Shown: positions 31,901-42,264, numbered from the stretch's first letter. The stretch: DNA of 64,000 nucleotides from Janibacter limosus NBRC 16128 (GCF_001570985.1 NZ_BCSS01000001.1:1-64000), one strand, 5' to 3'. Numbers and translations: made by a program. The notes: generated by a model from the sequence alone, not told the origin.

Positions 31901-32884
31901 TCAGCCGTCGAGCATGTCCGAGGTCAGGGTGGATTCGGTCCCGGGGATGCCCTCGTCCTCGGCCCGCTTGTCGGCCATGGCCAGCAGGCGCCGGATCCGA
32001 CCGGCCACCGCGTCCTTGGTCATCGGCGGGTCCGCGCGCTGACCGAGCTCCTCGAGCGAGGCCTCCTTGTGCTCCAGACGCAACTGCCCCGCCTCACGCA
32101 GGTGGTCGGGCATCTCGTCGCCGAGGATCTCCATGGCCCGCTGCACGCGAGCGCCGGCCGCGACGGCGGCCCGTGCCGAGCGCCGCAGGTTGGCGTCGTC
32201 GAAGTTGGCCAGGCGGTTGGCCGTGGCCCGCACCTCCCGGCGCATCCGGCGCTCCTCCCAGGCGAGCACGGCCTCGTGCGCACCCAGCCGCGTGAGCATC
32301 GCGCTGATGGCGTCACCGTCACGGATGACCACCCGGTCGATCCCCCGGACCTCGCGAGCCTTGGACGGGATCTCCAGACGTCGTGCGGCTCCGACGAGCG
32401 CGAGCGCTGCCTCCTGCCCCGGGCAGGTGATCTCGAGAGAGGAGCTGCGCCCCGGCTCGGTCAGCGACCCGTGGGCGAGAAAGGCGCCACGCCAGGCGGC
32501 CTCGGCGTCGCACTGGGAACCCCCGACGACTCGAGGAGGCAGACCGCGCACGGGCCGCCCGTCGGCGTCGATGATCCCCGTCTGACGTGCCAGCGCCTGA
32601 CCGTCCTGGCTCACCCGCACCTTGTACCGGCTGCCCTTGCGCAGCCCCCCGGCGGCGAGCTGTTCGATGGGGTCGCAGTCGTAGCCGTAGAGCTCCTTGA
32701 TGTTCTTGCGCAGGCGTCGCGCGATCTGGGCCGTGTCGAGCTCCACCTCGATGACGATCCGCCGGTTGACCAGGTGCAACCCGTTGGCGAAGCGGAGCAG
32801 GCTGGCGACCTCCGCCTTGCGGCAGCAGGTCTTGGTCACCTCGACTCGACTCAGCTCGTCCTTGACCTTGTCGGTCATCGCCAT
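31901..32884 (-). CDS. whiA: WhiA sporulation/cell-division regulator homologue
   Basis: A 327-residue WhiA with an N-terminal LAGLIDADG-like domain (T-K-T-C-C-R-K-A-E and G-L-H-L motifs) and a C-terminal helix-turn-helix near residue 275-300 ([18 protein letters not shown]). In Streptomyces it controls sporulation septation with WhiB. It is also conserved in non-sporulating actinobacteria. Start M-A-M-T at 32884, preceded by GAAGGA. It lies in the conserved yvcK-rapZ cluster. Confidence 0.95.
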   Translation of the reverse strand: MAMTDKVKDELSRVEVTKTCCRKAEVASLLRFANGLHLVNRRIVIEVELDTAQIARRLRKNIKELYGYDCDPIEQLAAGGLRKGSRYKVRVSQDGQALARQTGIIDADGRPVRGLPPRVVGGSQCDAEAAWRGAFLAHGSLTEPGRSSSLEITCPGQEAALALVGAARRLEIPSKAREVRGIDRVVIRDGDAISAMLTRLGAHEAVLAWEERRMRREVRATANRLANFDDANLRRSARAAVAAGARVQRAMEILGDEMPDHLREAGQLRLEHKEASLEELGQRADPPMTKDAVAGRIRRLLAMADKRAEDEGIPGTESTLTSDMLDG

Positions 32885-32942
32885 CGGTGGGTTCCTTCCA
32901 CGTCGTCTGCTGTACAGGCTGTCGCTACGTGCGTCACCCGGG

Positions 32943-33899
32943 TCACGAGAGGATGTCACGATAGGCCGCGGCGAGCCGCAGCGTGTCATGCTCCCCGGCA
33001 CGGTCGAGCCGCGCGAGCGGGGCGACGGCCAGGTCAGCCCCCAGTGTGCCGCAGGCCTCGACGAGGCGATCACGATCGTCGATCGTCGTCGGATCGGTCA
33101 AGACCGTGTCGAAGCGCAGCTCGGGGGCGAGGGCGTGCAGCGTCTCGATGTGTCGAGTGGCCGAGAACCCGCGGGTCTCCGCGGTGTGCATCTGCAGGTT
33201 GAGGGTCAAGACCTTGTGTGCCCGCGCTCGCGTCAGCGCCTCACGCAGCTCCGGGACCAGCAGGTGCGTGAGGACCGACGTGTACCAGGAGCCCGGTCCG
33301 AGGATGATGTGGTCGGCCTCGTCCACGGCTGCGACCGACTCCGGTCGAGCCGGAGGGTCGTCAGGGACCAGCGAGATGGACTGCACCAGGCCCTGGGTAC
33401 GGGCGACGGCCACCTGACCACGCACCGTGGTCGAAGCCGCCGGGTCAGCCTGGTCCAGGCCGGTGACCTCCGCCAGCAGCTCGAGCGGGACCGCAGCCAT
33501 GGGCAGTACCCGGCCCCGCGCGCTCAGCAGGCGGCCGACCAGGTCCAAGCCGGTGACCGGGTCGTCGTGCAGCTGCCACAGGGCGACGATGAGCAGGTTG
33601 CCCAGCGCGTGGCCGGACAGGTCACCGTCACCCGTGAAGCGGTGCTGCAGGACGTCGCCCCATGTCTGGCCCCACTCGCTGTCATCGCACAGCGCCGTGA
33701 GTGCCATCCGCAGATCCCCCGGCGGCAGGACGTCGTAGTCGTCACGCAGGCGACCGGAGGAGCCACCGTTGTCCGCCACGGTGACGATGGCGGTCACCTG
33801 CTCGCAGACGAGGCGAAGGGCGGACAGGCTGGCGGCCAACCCGTGCCCACCGCCGAGGGCGACGACCCGCGCGGATCGAAGGGCATCCACCACGGTCAC
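32943..33899 (-). CDS. yvcK: YvcK/CofD-like protein (GlmR family)
   Basis: A 318-residue protein with [10 protein letters not shown] near residue 19 and [10 protein letters not shown] near 46, the nucleotide-sugar-binding loops of the family. YvcK proteins bind UDP-GlcNAc and steer carbon to the cell wall. The GTG overlaps the rapZ stop by 4 bases. Further GTG codons (positions 3 and 4) make the exact start uncertain. Confidence 0.92.
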   Translation of the reverse strand: MTVVDALRSARVVALGGGHGLAASLSALRLVCEQVTAIVTVADNGGSSGRLRDDYDVLPPGDLRMALTALCDDSEWGQTWGDVLQHRFTGDGDLSGHALGNLLIVALWQLHDDPVTGLDLVGRLLSARGRVLPMAAVPLELLAEVTGLDQADPAASTTVRGQVAVARTQGLVQSISLVPDDPPARPESVAAVDEADHIILGPGSWYTSVLTHLLVPELREALTRARAHKVLTLNLQMHTAETRGFSATRHIETLHALAPELRFDTVLTDPTTIDDRDRLVEACGTLGADLAVAPLARLDRAGEHDTLRLAAAYRDILS

Positions 33900-34801
33900 T
33901 CCTGTCCCAGATCACGGTGGACGACGAAGGTGGTGACCTCGTCGGAGGCGAGCCGCGCTGCGACGGCCTCCGCGATGGCGACCGAGCGGTGCTTGCCGCC
34001 CGTGCACCCGACGGCGAGGGTCACATAGCGGCGGCTCTCCCGCAGATATCCCGCGATGACCGGCTCCATGAGGGTCTCGACACCCTCGATGAACTCCTGG
34101 GCCCCCGGCTGGGAGAGGACGAACTGCGCGACCTGGGTCTCCCGTCCCGTGTACGGACGCAGCTCGGGCACCCAGAAGGGGTTGGGCAGGAAGCGCATGT
34201 CGAAGACGAAGTCGGCGTCGAGCGGGACACCGTACTTGAAGCCGAACGACAGGACGGCCAGGCGCAGTCGCTCGGAACGCTCGTCGGTCATGAAGAGGGG
34301 GCTGATCTTGCGGCCGAGCTGGTGGACGTTGAGCCCTGAGGTGTCCACGACGCTCTCGGCCGTCGCCCGGACGTCGGCCAGGACCTCACGCTCACGCACG
34401 ATCGCATCCAGCAACCGTCCAGCGCCCTGGAGGGGGTGCGGTCGCCGCACGCTCTCGAAGCGGCGGACCAGGGCCTCGTTGGTGGCATCGAGGAAGATCA
34501 GGTGCGTGCGCCAGCCGCGCTCCTTGAGCAGGCGGATCGACTCGGTGAGGGTGTCGAAGCCCTGTGCACGCACGTTGAGCACGATGCCGATGCGCTCGAT
34601 CGGGCTGTCGCCGACGAGCTTGCCCTCACGCTCCGCAGAGACCTGCAGCAGGTCCGGCAGGAGGCTGACGGGCAGGTTGTCGATGACGTACCACCCCTGG
34701 TCCTCCATGACCTTGCCCACCGTCGAGCGGCCGGCGCCGCTCATACCGGTCACGACGACGATCTCGGGTCCGGGCAGCTGGACGGTCTCGGTAGCGCTCA
34801 C
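33896..34801 (-). CDS. rapZ: RapZ family nucleotide-binding protein (YvcJ-like)
   Basis: A 301-residue P-loop protein with Walker [10 protein letters not shown] near residue 20 and the C-terminal [10 protein letters not shown] motif near 260 shared by RapZ/YvcJ. In E. coli RapZ is an RNase adapter for small RNAs of amino-sugar synthesis; in actinobacteria the role is less clear. GTG start, 4-bp overlap with uvrC. Confidence 0.93.
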   Translation of the reverse strand: MSATETVQLPGPEIVVVTGMSGAGRSTVGKVMEDQGWYVIDNLPVSLLPDLLQVSAEREGKLVGDSPIERIGIVLNVRAQGFDTLTESIRLLKERGWRTHLIFLDATNEALVRRFESVRRPHPLQGAGRLLDAIVREREVLADVRATAESVVDTSGLNVHQLGRKISPLFMTDERSERLRLAVLSFGFKYGVPLDADFVFDMRFLPNPFWVPELRPYTGRETQVAQFVLSQPGAQEFIEGVETLMEPVIAGYLRESRRYVTLAVGCTGGKHRSVAIAEAVAARLASDEVTTFVVHRDLGQE

Positions 34802-36741
34802 GTCGGGTCTCCTTCGTCGAGGACCTCACCGGTGGTGAGGTTCACGGCGGGTGCTGTGGTCTCTGCGGCCAACTCTGCCGCAATCCTCTCCGCGAGTGCA
34901 GGTCCGATGCCCGTGGTCGTCGCGAGCTCCTCCGCGCTCGCCGCCCTGATGCGCTTGACGGAGCCGAAACGGGCCAGGAGCGCACCCCGCCGAGCGTCGC
35001 CGAGGCCGGGGATCCCGTCGAGCGCGCTGCGGGTCATCGACTTGCTGCGGCGTTCCCTGTGGAAGGTGTTGGCGAAGCGGTGCGACTCGTCGCGCAGACG
35101 CTGCAGGAGGTAGAGCGCCTCGCTGGTGCGCGGGAGGATCACCGGGTGGTCGTCACCGGGGAGCCAGACCTCCTCGAGACGCTTGGCCAGGCCCACGAGA
35201 GCCACGTCGTCGACGCCCAGCTCGTCGAGGACCTGCTGGGCAGCCGCGACCTGGGGGGCACCGCCGTCGACGACGACGAGGTTGGGCGGGTAGGCGAAGC
35301 GGCGTGCCTCTCCCGTGTCGGGGTCGGTCGCCTCGCGCTCGCGGTCCTTCACGTGCCGTTGGAAGCGGCGGCTGAGGACCTCGTGCATCGCGGCCGTGTC
35401 ATCGGTGCGCCCGTCGACATCGCCGCGCACGATGAAGCGACGGTACTCCCCCTTGCGGACGAGTCCATCCTCGAAGACGACCATCGAGCCGACGACATCG
35501 CTGCCCTGCACATGGCTGATGTCGTAGCCCTCGATGCGCAGGGGGGCGTCGTCCAGCCCGAGGGCCTCCTGCAGCTCCTGGAGGGCCTGACTGCGCGCCG
35601 TGAGGTCGCCGGCCCGGGCCACCTTGTGCCGAGCAAGGGACTGCTGGGCATTGCGGGCAACCGTCTCCATGAGGGCCCGCTTGTCACCACGCTGCGGCAC
35701 GCGCACGGTGGATCCGCTGCCCCGCCTCTCGCTGAGCCACACGGCAACCTGATCCGCATCAGGGGGCAGCACGGGCACGAGGACCTCCCGGGGGACGCTC
35801 TCGCCCCCTTCGCCGCCGTAGACCTGCTGGAGCAGGTGCTCGACCAGCTCGGGCAGGTCCTCGGCGTCCTTTTCGGCGACCCATCCGCGCTGACCGCGGA
35901 TGCGTCCCCCGCGGACGTGGAAGACCTGGATGGCGACCTCGAGCTCGTCGTCGGCGAGGGCGAAGATGTCGGCGTCGGTCCCGTCGGAAAGGACGACCGC
36001 CGACTTCTCCAAGGCCTTGGTCAAGGCGGCGACATCGTCGCGCAGACGCGCCGCCTGCTCGAAGTCCAGGTCCGCGGCCGCGCTCCGCATCTCACGCTCG
36101 AGGCGGCGCACGAAGCGGGCCGTGTCCCCGGCGAGGAAGTCGCACAGCTCTCGGGCCAGCGCCCGATGCTCCTGCTCGCTCACCCGTCCCACGCACGGTG
36201 CAGAGCACTTGTCGATGTAGCCGAGCAGGCAGGGGCGGCCGGACTGCTCGGCCCGCTTGAAGACTCCCTTGCTGCACGTGCGCACCGGGAAGACCCGCAG
36301 CAGTAGGTCGAGCGTCTCGCGGATCGCCCACGCATGCGTGTACGGACCGAAGTAGCGCGTCCCCTTGCGCTTGGCACCGCGCAGGACCTGGGCCCGAGGA
36401 AACTCCTCACCCATCGTCACCGCGAGATAGGGATAGGACTTGTCGTCGCGGTACTTGACGTTGAACCGCGGGTCGTACTCCTTGATCCAGGCGTACTCCA
36501 GCTGCAGGGCCTCCACCTCGGTGGAGACCACCGTCCACTCCACGCTCGCACCGGTGCGCACCATCCGGGAGGTCCTGGGATGGAGGGCGGAGATGTCCTG
36601 GAAGTACGAGGACAGACGTGAGCGCAGCGACTTGGCCTTCCCGACGTAGATGACCCGGCCGTGCTCGTCGCGGAATCGATAGACACCGGGGTCTGTCGGG
36701 ATCGACCCCGGAGCGGGTCGGTAGGTTGCCGGGTCTGCCAC
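34798..36741 (-). CDS. uvrC: excinuclease ABC subunit C
   Basis: A 647-residue nuclease. An N-terminal GIY-YIG domain (G-V-Y-R-F...V-I-Y-V-G-K-A-K, residues 19-36) makes the 3' cut, a Cys-rich part ([17 protein letters not shown]) follows, then a UvrB-binding UVR motif near 205, an RNase H-like domain with Asp residues ([16 protein letters not shown]) and tandem HhH motifs at the end. GTG start 36741, 6 bases after a TAGGCT box. Confidence 0.96.
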   Translation of the reverse strand: MADPATYRPAPGSIPTDPGVYRFRDEHGRVIYVGKAKSLRSRLSSYFQDISALHPRTSRMVRTGASVEWTVVSTEVEALQLEYAWIKEYDPRFNVKYRDDKSYPYLAVTMGEEFPRAQVLRGAKRKGTRYFGPYTHAWAIRETLDLLLRVFPVRTCSKGVFKRAEQSGRPCLLGYIDKCSAPCVGRVSEQEHRALARELCDFLAGDTARFVRRLEREMRSAAADLDFEQAARLRDDVAALTKALEKSAVVLSDGTDADIFALADDELEVAIQVFHVRGGRIRGQRGWVAEKDAEDLPELVEHLLQQVYGGEGGESVPREVLVPVLPPDADQVAVWLSERRGSGSTVRVPQRGDKRALMETVARNAQQSLARHKVARAGDLTARSQALQELQEALGLDDAPLRIEGYDISHVQGSDVVGSMVVFEDGLVRKGEYRRFIVRGDVDGRTDDTAAMHEVLSRRFQRHVKDREREATDPDTGEARRFAYPPNLVVVDGGAPQVAAAQQVLDELGVDDVALVGLAKRLEEVWLPGDDHPVILPRTSEALYLLQRLRDESHRFANTFHRERRSKSMTRSALDGIPGLGDARRGALLARFGSVKRIRAASAEELATTTGIGPALAERIAAELAAETTAPAVNLTTGEVLDEGDPT

Positions 36742-36747
36742 CCTCCG

Positions 36748-36753
36748 AGCCTA
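36748..36753 (-). promoter_or_regulatory. -10 box of leaderless uvrC, overlapping a stop codon
   Basis: TAGGCT on the minus strand; its TAG is also the stop codon of the upstream Rieske gene. The uvrC GTG follows after 6 bases. I saw no LexA-type CGAAC-N4-GTTCG dyad nearby. Confidence 0.45.
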
Positions 36754-37137
36754 CGAGACGACCACGTCAGTGCCGTCGACGGTCGCGGTCCGCACGGTCA
36801 GTCCCTCGGCGGCTGGGCCCTGCAGCACGGACCCGTCGGCCAGCGCGAACTGGCTGCCGTGGCAGGGACAGACGATCGACTCGGTCGTCACCTGGTCGAC
36901 AGCACAGCCTTGGTGGGGACAGCGCGCGGCGAAGGCCTTGAAGTCTCCGGCCACGGGCTGGGTGATGACGACCTGACCCCGGACGAGGCCCCCGCCCTGG
37001 GGCACCTCGCTCGCCGGGACCCGCACGGCGGCGCCCTCCCCCGTGTCGGCATCGTCCTCGGACGAGCAGGAGCTCAGCGCGCTCGTCCCGCCGAGGCAGG
37101 CTGCGAGACAGATGGCGCTCCGGCGGGTGGTCGTCAT
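36751..37137 (-). CDS. exported Rieske [2Fe-2S] lipoprotein
   Basis: A 128-residue protein. Two Arg near the start (T-T-T-R-R-S), a hydrophobic stretch and a lipobox L-S-S-C (Cys about residue 24) indicate Tat export and lipid anchoring, which is how folded Fe-S proteins leave the cell. The Rieske ligands are C-P-H-Q-G-C (about 73-78) and C-P-C-H-G-S-Q-F (about 89-96), including the extra disulfide Cys pair of high-potential Rieske proteins. It is too small for a bc1-complex Rieske subunit. The redox partner is unknown. AGGAGG lies 6 bases before the ATG. Confidence 0.85.
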   Translation of the reverse strand: MTTTRRSAICLAACLGGTSALSSCSSEDDADTGEGAAVRVPASEVPQGGGLVRGQVVITQPVAGDFKAFAARCPHQGCAVDQVTTESIVCPCHGSQFALADGSVLQGPAAEGLTVRTATVDGTDVVVS

Positions 37138-37349
37138 GGTGGCCTCCTGGGCACGTGCGTGGGGGAAACAGTGTCATCGTCCCACCCTCCTGCCCCGAGG
37201 ACAGATCTTCAGGACTTGGTAACGAGCCGGATACGGTCTTGCCAACTGAGACCGATCTCGCGTCCAACAGGCCTACATTCCCTCCACAGCCTGCGACACC
37301 GAAGTCGCTGGCCGCGGCCGCATGGCCAGACCCCTAATCAGGAGGACAC
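37138..37349. promoter_or_regulatory. divergent gap between the Rieske gene and livK
   Basis: A 212-bp gap. TACATT (37274-37279) is the best -10 candidate for livK, leaving a leader of about 65 bases, but no matching -35 box is obvious. The livK ribosome site is AGGAGG at 37340-37345, unusually close (4 bases) to the GTG. No strong hairpin or repeat was seen. Confidence 0.35.
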
Positions 37350-38579
37350 GTGAATAGGCGTTCCGTCATCTCAACCGGTGCGACGCTCCTCGTCGCATCC
37401 ATGGCCTTGACCGCATGCGGAACCCGCGGCGGTGACGGCGGCGGCTCTGGCGACGGAGGCGACAGCAGCGACAAGGTCGTCAAGATCGGCGTCATCTCGC
37501 CGCTCTCCGGTGACCTCTCCGCCCTCGGTCTTGGCATCCAGCACTCCGTCGAGCTCGCCGCCAAGCAGGCCAACGAGTCCGGTGATCTCGGCGACTGGAA
37601 GATCGAGGTCGTTCCCGAGGATGACGAGGGCAAGCCCGAGGTCGGCAAGAACGCCGCCTCCAAGCTCGCCTCCGACAAGGACGTCATCGGCGTCGTGGGC
37701 AGCCTGAACTCGTCCGTCGCCGGACCGGTCCAGCCGATCCTCGACAAGGCGAAGATCACCATGGTCTCCCCGGCCAACACCAACCCGACGCTCAGCCGCG
37801 GCGCGAAGCCCGCCGAGGCCCCCGAGCGCGTCTACGACAGCTACTTCCGCACCTGCACCACGGACGACGTCCAGGGGCCCTTCGCTGCGCGTTACCTGTA
37901 CGAGAAGGCCGGCATCAAGGAGCTCGCCACGGTCCACGACAAGAAGACCTACGGCCAGGGTCTCGTCGACGCCTTCACCGCGGAGTACAAGAAGCTGGGT
38001 GGCAAGATCGTCGCCGCCGAGACGATCAACCCGGACGAGGACAAGTTCTCCGCGGTCGTCTCCTCGCTGAAGGCCAAGAAGCCCAAGGCGGTCTACTACG
38101 GCGGCGAGTACCCGCAGGCCGCACCGCTGAGCCAGCAGATGAAGGCCGGCGGCCTCGACGTCCCGCTCATGGGTGGTGACGGCATCTTCTCCGGCGAGTA
38201 CGTCAAGCTCGCCGGCAAGAACGCCGTCGGCGACCTGGCGACCTCCGTGGGCGCCCCGACCGAGAGCCTCGACGCGGGCAAGAAGTTCCTCGAGGACTAC
38301 GAGACCGCTGGCTACAGCGACCCCGCTGAGGCCTACGGTGCCTACGCCTACGACGCCGGCACCGCGCTCATCGAGGCGATGAAGGTCTCCCTCAAGGACG
38401 CCGAGACGGTCGAGGACGCCCGCCAGGGCACCATCGACGCCATGAAGGACGTCTCCTTCGACGGCGTCACCGGCAAGGTCGCCTTCGACGAGTACGGCGA
38501 CACCACGACCCGCATCCTCACCGTCTACGAGGTCAAGGGCAACGAGTGGGCGGCCGTCAACACCGAAGAGTTCAAGTGA
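37350..38579 (+). CDS. livK: branched-chain amino-acid ABC transporter, substrate-binding lipoprotein
   Basis: A 409-residue periplasmic-binding-protein family member with a lipoprotein signal (lipobox L-T-A-C, Cys 23) and a Gly/Ser/Asp linker before the ligand-binding domain, which starts V-K-I-G-V-I-S-P-L-S-G near residue 46. It has the Leu/Ile/Val-binding fold. The exact ligand (amino acid, urea or amide) is not set by sequence alone. GTG start behind AGGAGG. It is separated from livH by a strong hairpin, so it can be made in excess over the membrane parts. Confidence 0.92.
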   Translation: MNRRSVISTGATLLVASMALTACGTRGGDGGGSGDGGDSSDKVVKIGVISPLSGDLSALGLGIQHSVELAAKQANESGDLGDWKIEVVPEDDEGKPEVGKNAASKLASDKDVIGVVGSLNSSVAGPVQPILDKAKITMVSPANTNPTLSRGAKPAEAPERVYDSYFRTCTTDDVQGPFAARYLYEKAGIKELATVHDKKTYGQGLVDAFTAEYKKLGGKIVAAETINPDEDKFSAVVSSLKAKKPKAVYYGGEYPQAAPLSQQMKAGGLDVPLMGGDGIFSGEYVKLAGKNAVGDLATSVGAPTESLDAGKKFLEDYETAGYSDPAEAYGAYAYDAGTALIEAMKVSLKDAETVEDARQGTIDAMKDVSFDGVTGKVAFDEYGDTTTRILTVYEVKGNEWAAVNTEEFK

Positions 38580-38609
38580 TCGATCTGATCTGACCGCCAG
38601 GTCGGACCA

Positions 38610-38652
38610 GCCGTTGGGGTGGGGGGGCGTCATGCCTCCCCACCCCAACGGC
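38610..38652 (+). terminator. attenuator hairpin between livK and livH
   Basis: An 18-bp stem (38610-38627 with 38635-38652, one G-U pair) around a 7-base loop, with GCCGTTGGGG at its foot. There is no U-run. It lies 30 bases after the livK stop and 96 bases before livH, in the position where such hairpins protect or partly terminate binding-protein messages. Confidence 0.75.
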
Positions 38653-38747
38653 GAGCACGCCACCCTCGACGTCAGTCGACACACCTCTCGACACTTCCCC
38701 CGACACGTGGTGACCACACGACCTTTGGTCACGTCCCAGGAGGACAC

Positions 38748-39707
38748 GTGGAACTAGTCGCCCAGCAGATCGTCAACGGTCTGACCATCGGGTCCCTGTA
38801 TGCACTCATCGCCGTCGGCTACACCGTCGTCTACGGCATCATCCAGCTCATCAACTTCGCCCACGGCGAGATCTTCATGATCGGCGCCTTCGGGGCACTC
38901 TCCACATCGCTGATCCTCTTCCCGGGTCAGACCGCCTTGTGGACCCTGCCCCTCATCCTCATCGGCGCCGTCGCCGCGGCCGTCGCGGTGGCCGTCATCA
39001 TGGAGCGGATCGCCTACCGCCCGCTGCGCAATGCACCACGCCTGGCTCCGCTCATCACCGCCATCGGCATCTCGGTCTTCCTGCAGGAGCTTGTCCGGGT
39101 CGGGTACAACGACCCGACGCTCTTCATCTCGAATGTCAACCCCTTCGACTTCCCCTCGGCCAAGCAGAAGGTCGTCTTCCCCCAGGTCGACGGCATCTCC
39201 GGCGAGTCCTTCGACCTCGGCGGGATCATCCTGCAGCGGCCCGCAATCTTCACCATGGCCTGCCTGGTCATCAGCGCCATCGGGCTCTGGTACTACATCA
39301 ACCGCACCCGTAGCGGACGCGCGATGCAGGCGGTCTCGCAGGACCCGGACACCGCTCGACTCATGGGCATCAACGTCGACCGGATCATCGTCACGGCCTT
39401 CGCGATCGGTGCGGCCCTCGCGGCCGTCGCCGGTGTCGCCTACGGCCTGCAGACGACCAACATCAACTTCAAGATGGGCTTCATCTACGGGCTCAAGGCC
39501 TTCACGGCCGCCGTCCTCGGGGGCATCGGCAACATCCAGGGCGCCGTCGTCGGTGGCCTGGTCCTCGGGATCCTCGAGTCGATGGCCATCCAGTACATGC
39601 CCGGTGGCTCCCCGTGGAAGGACATCTGGGCCTTCTCGATCCTCATCCTCGTTCTCGTCTTCAGGCCCCAAGGAATCATGGGCGCAAAGGTGGTGGACCG
39701 CGCATGA
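38748..39707 (+). CDS. livH: branched-chain amino-acid ABC transporter permease LivH
   Basis: A 319-residue membrane protein with about eight helices. It has G-L-T-I-G-S-L-Y-A-L-I-A-V-G-Y-T-V-V-Y-G near the start and the permease loop G-R-A-M-Q-A-V-S-Q-D-P-D-T-A-R-L-M-G-I-N near residue 205, which contacts the ATPases. The start is GTG 38748, with the same AGGAGGACACGTG sequence that precedes livK. Confidence 0.94.
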   Translation: MELVAQQIVNGLTIGSLYALIAVGYTVVYGIIQLINFAHGEIFMIGAFGALSTSLILFPGQTALWTLPLILIGAVAAAVAVAVIMERIAYRPLRNAPRLAPLITAIGISVFLQELVRVGYNDPTLFISNVNPFDFPSAKQKVVFPQVDGISGESFDLGGIILQRPAIFTMACLVISAIGLWYYINRTRSGRAMQAVSQDPDTARLMGINVDRIIVTAFAIGAALAAVAGVAYGLQTTNINFKMGFIYGLKAFTAAVLGGIGNIQGAVVGGLVLGILESMAIQYMPGGSPWKDIWAFSILILVLVFRPQGIMGAKVVDRA

Positions 39708-41371
39708 GCACGCTGTCCCGCAATCCCCGTCTCGCTGGCATCCTCGCGATGGCCGGCTCCGTCCTCCTCATCCTCTCCGGACTCCTGTCCTGGAGCTACG
39801 AGGCGATCCTGGGGGACATCTCGGTCCGCTTCTGGCCGGTCACCCTGCAGGTGTACGCCATCGTCATGGGCGTGCTCGCGCTGCTCCTCGCGCTCGTCGC
39901 GGCCGGACCACTGCACCGCTGGGCCGAGCACATCGACGCCGCCCGTGGACTGCGCACGATCGGTGTCACCGCCGCGCTCTTCGCCGCAGTCGCGCTCGTG
40001 GCCATCACGCACGAGACCGGTGGTCTCATCAACGCCAACGAGGGCGTGTGGATCGCTCTCGTCGGTGGGCTCCTCGTCACGGCTGGCGGCTACCTGCGAC
40101 CGGAGACCAAGGTCCTCGACCCGGCCGAGGTCGCGCTGCCGGCCTGGCTCGAGATCGTCGTCATCACCCTCCTCGTCGGAGTCGGGCTCTACACGGCCCA
40201 GTACGCCCTCAAGCAGGCCGACCCCTGGGTGCTCGTGCTGCTCGTCGGCATGCTCATCGGCGTGACCTTGACGGCGACCCGGTCCAACATCACCTCCTGG
40301 ATCGGTGGCGTCACGATGCGTCATCACCGGGTCTTCATGCTCGCGACCTTCGTCGTCGTCCTCGCCTTCCCCTTCACGCAGGGCGGCTCGGAGGCCAACC
40401 TCAACATCGCCGGCAACGTCCTGATCTTCGCCGCCACCGCGTTGGGCCTGAACATCGTCGTCGGTCTGGCCGGTCTGCTCGACCTCGGATACATCGCCTT
40501 CCTCGGCGCCGGCGCCTATGTGGGTGCGACGATGTCGTACTCGGCCTTCGCGACGATCGGGTGGAAGCCACCCTTCCTCGTCGTGATGCTCATCGGTGGC
40601 ATCGTCTCGAGCATCCTCGGTCTGATCATCGGCTCCCCCACGCTGCGGGTCTCCGGTGACTACCTGGCCATCGTGACCCTCGCCTTCGGCGAGATCTTCC
40701 GGCTGGCGATGTTCAACCTCGATGGCCAGTCCGGCCCGATGATCACCCGTGGGTCCAACGGCATCAACGCCATCCCGGACCTGAACTTCTTCGGGTTCAA
40801 CTTCGGCCAGACCCACAACATCCTGGGCATCGACATCCCGCGGGCCGGCAACTACTACTTCGTGCTGATCGCCCTCATCGTCTTCGTCATCGTCGTCTTC
40901 AGTCACCTCAACAACTCCCGCATCGGTCGTGGTTGGGTGGCCATCCGCGAGGACGAGCGGGCGGCCGAGGCGATGGGCGTCAACGTCTTCGGACTCAAGA
41001 TCCTGGCCTTCGCCGGCGGTGCATCACTCGCCGGCATGGCGGGGACGGTCAAGGCCCACATGGACCAGGCCGTCTCTCCGGACAGCTACATCTTCCTCGA
41101 GTCGGCCTTCCTGCTCGCTGCCGTCGTCCTCGGCGGCATGGGCACGGTCGGCGGCGTCCTCGTCGGCGCCGCGATCCTGAAGTTCCTCCCGGAGAAGCTG
41201 CGCTTCCTCGACGACTACCGCCTCCTGATGTTCGGCCTCGTGCTGGTCATCATGATGCGGGTGCGGCCCGAGGGGCTCATCGCGAGCAAGCGGCGTCAGC
41301 TGGAGTTCCATGACGACGACGAGGAGTTGGCCGAGACAGTGGTCATCGACGAGCTGGAGGCAGCCAAGTGA
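39704..41371 (+). CDS. livM: branched-chain amino-acid ABC transporter permease LivM with long N-terminal membrane extension
   Basis: A 555-residue protein. The LivM core begins near residue 205 and contains G-L-N-I-V-V-G-L-A-G-L-L-D-L-G-Y and the ATPase-contact loop G-R-G-W-V-A-I-R-E-D-E-R-A-A-E-A-M-G near residue 410. The first 200 residues add about six extra hydrophobic segments, so the protein is longer than the usual 300-400. The C-terminus is acidic (H-D-D-D-E-E). It overlaps livH and livG by 4 bases each. Confidence 0.92.
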   Translation: MSTLSRNPRLAGILAMAGSVLLILSGLLSWSYEAILGDISVRFWPVTLQVYAIVMGVLALLLALVAAGPLHRWAEHIDAARGLRTIGVTAALFAAVALVAITHETGGLINANEGVWIALVGGLLVTAGGYLRPETKVLDPAEVALPAWLEIVVITLLVGVGLYTAQYALKQADPWVLVLLVGMLIGVTLTATRSNITSWIGGVTMRHHRVFMLATFVVVLAFPFTQGGSEANLNIAGNVLIFAATALGLNIVVGLAGLLDLGYIAFLGAGAYVGATMSYSAFATIGWKPPFLVVMLIGGIVSSILGLIIGSPTLRVSGDYLAIVTLAFGEIFRLAMFNLDGQSGPMITRGSNGINAIPDLNFFGFNFGQTHNILGIDIPRAGNYYFVLIALIVFVIVVFSHLNNSRIGRGWVAIREDERAAEAMGVNVFGLKILAFAGGASLAGMAGTVKAHMDQAVSPDSYIFLESAFLLAAVVLGGMGTVGGVLVGAAILKFLPEKLRFLDDYRLLMFGLVLVIMMRVRPEGLIASKRRQLEFHDDDEELAETVVIDELEAAK

Positions 41372-42264
41372 GCACCGCGACCGTCACACCGTCCGACGCC
41401 GAGGCGACGGGCGAGGCCAAGGTCATCCTCGATGCCCGCAATGTCACGATGCGCTTCGGCGGCCTCGTCGCCGTCGGCGATGTGTCGATGGAGGTGCGCG
41501 AGGGCGAGATCGTCGGCCTCATCGGACCCAATGGTGCGGGCAAGACGACTTTCTTCAACTGCCTCACCGGGATGTACAAGCCCACCGAAGGTCGGGTCTC
41601 GCTCTTCGGCACGACGATCCCGCCGAAGCCCCGCGCCGTGGTCAAGGCGGGGATGGCTCGCACCTTCCAGAACATCCGCCTCTTCGGCAACATGACGGCG
41701 CTCGAGAACGTCATGGTCGGCCGCTTCTGCCGCACCTCCTCCGGAGCCTTCACCTCGATCATCCGGGGTCCGAAGTTCCGCCGCGAAGAGGCGGAGACGA
41801 CGGCCAAGGCCCACGAGCTGCTCAAGTACGTGGGGCTGGGGGCCAGCGCTCACCTGTTGGCTCGCAACATGCCCTACGGCGACCAGCGTCGCCTCGAGAT
41901 CGCGCGCGCTCTCGCGACCGATCCCAAGGTGCTGCTGCTCGACGAGCCGACCGCGGGGATGAACCCCAAGGAGACCGAGCAGGCCATGGCGCTGATCTTC
42001 AAGATCCGCGACTCCGGCCTGGCCGTCGTGGTCATCGAGCACGACATGCGCTTCATCTTCAACCTCTGCGACCGCGTCCTCTGCCTCGTGCGGGGAGAGG
42101 TGCTCGTCCAGGGCACTCCCGGCGAGGTGCAGTCGGACCACCGGGTCATCGAGGCCTACATCGGTGCGGCTGACGACGAAGACGACGAGGTGGCGCCGCT
42201 CGAGGTCGAGACGGCCTTCAGCGCGCCGGTTGACAGCGCCGAGGACACGGAGGACAAGCGATGA
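41368..42264 (+). CDS. livG: branched-chain amino-acid ABC transporter ATPase LivG
   Basis: A 298-residue ATPase: Walker A G-P-N-G-A-G-K-T-T near residue 55, signature region M-P-Y-G-D-Q-R-R-L-E-I-A-R (the LivG form of LSGGQ) and Walker B V-L-L-L-D-E-P-T-A-G-M-N-P. An acidic tail of about 30 residues (D-D-E-D-D-E-V) follows the family core. GTG start overlapping livM. Confidence 0.94.
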   Translation: MSTATVTPSDAEATGEAKVILDARNVTMRFGGLVAVGDVSMEVREGEIVGLIGPNGAGKTTFFNCLTGMYKPTEGRVSLFGTTIPPKPRAVVKAGMARTFQNIRLFGNMTALENVMVGRFCRTSSGAFTSIIRGPKFRREEAETTAKAHELLKYVGLGASAHLLARNMPYGDQRRLEIARALATDPKVLLLDEPTAGMNPKETEQAMALIFKIRDSGLAVVVIEHDMRFIFNLCDRVLCLVRGEVLVQGTPGEVQSDHRVIEAYIGAADDEDDEVAPLEVETAFSAPVDSAEDTEDKR

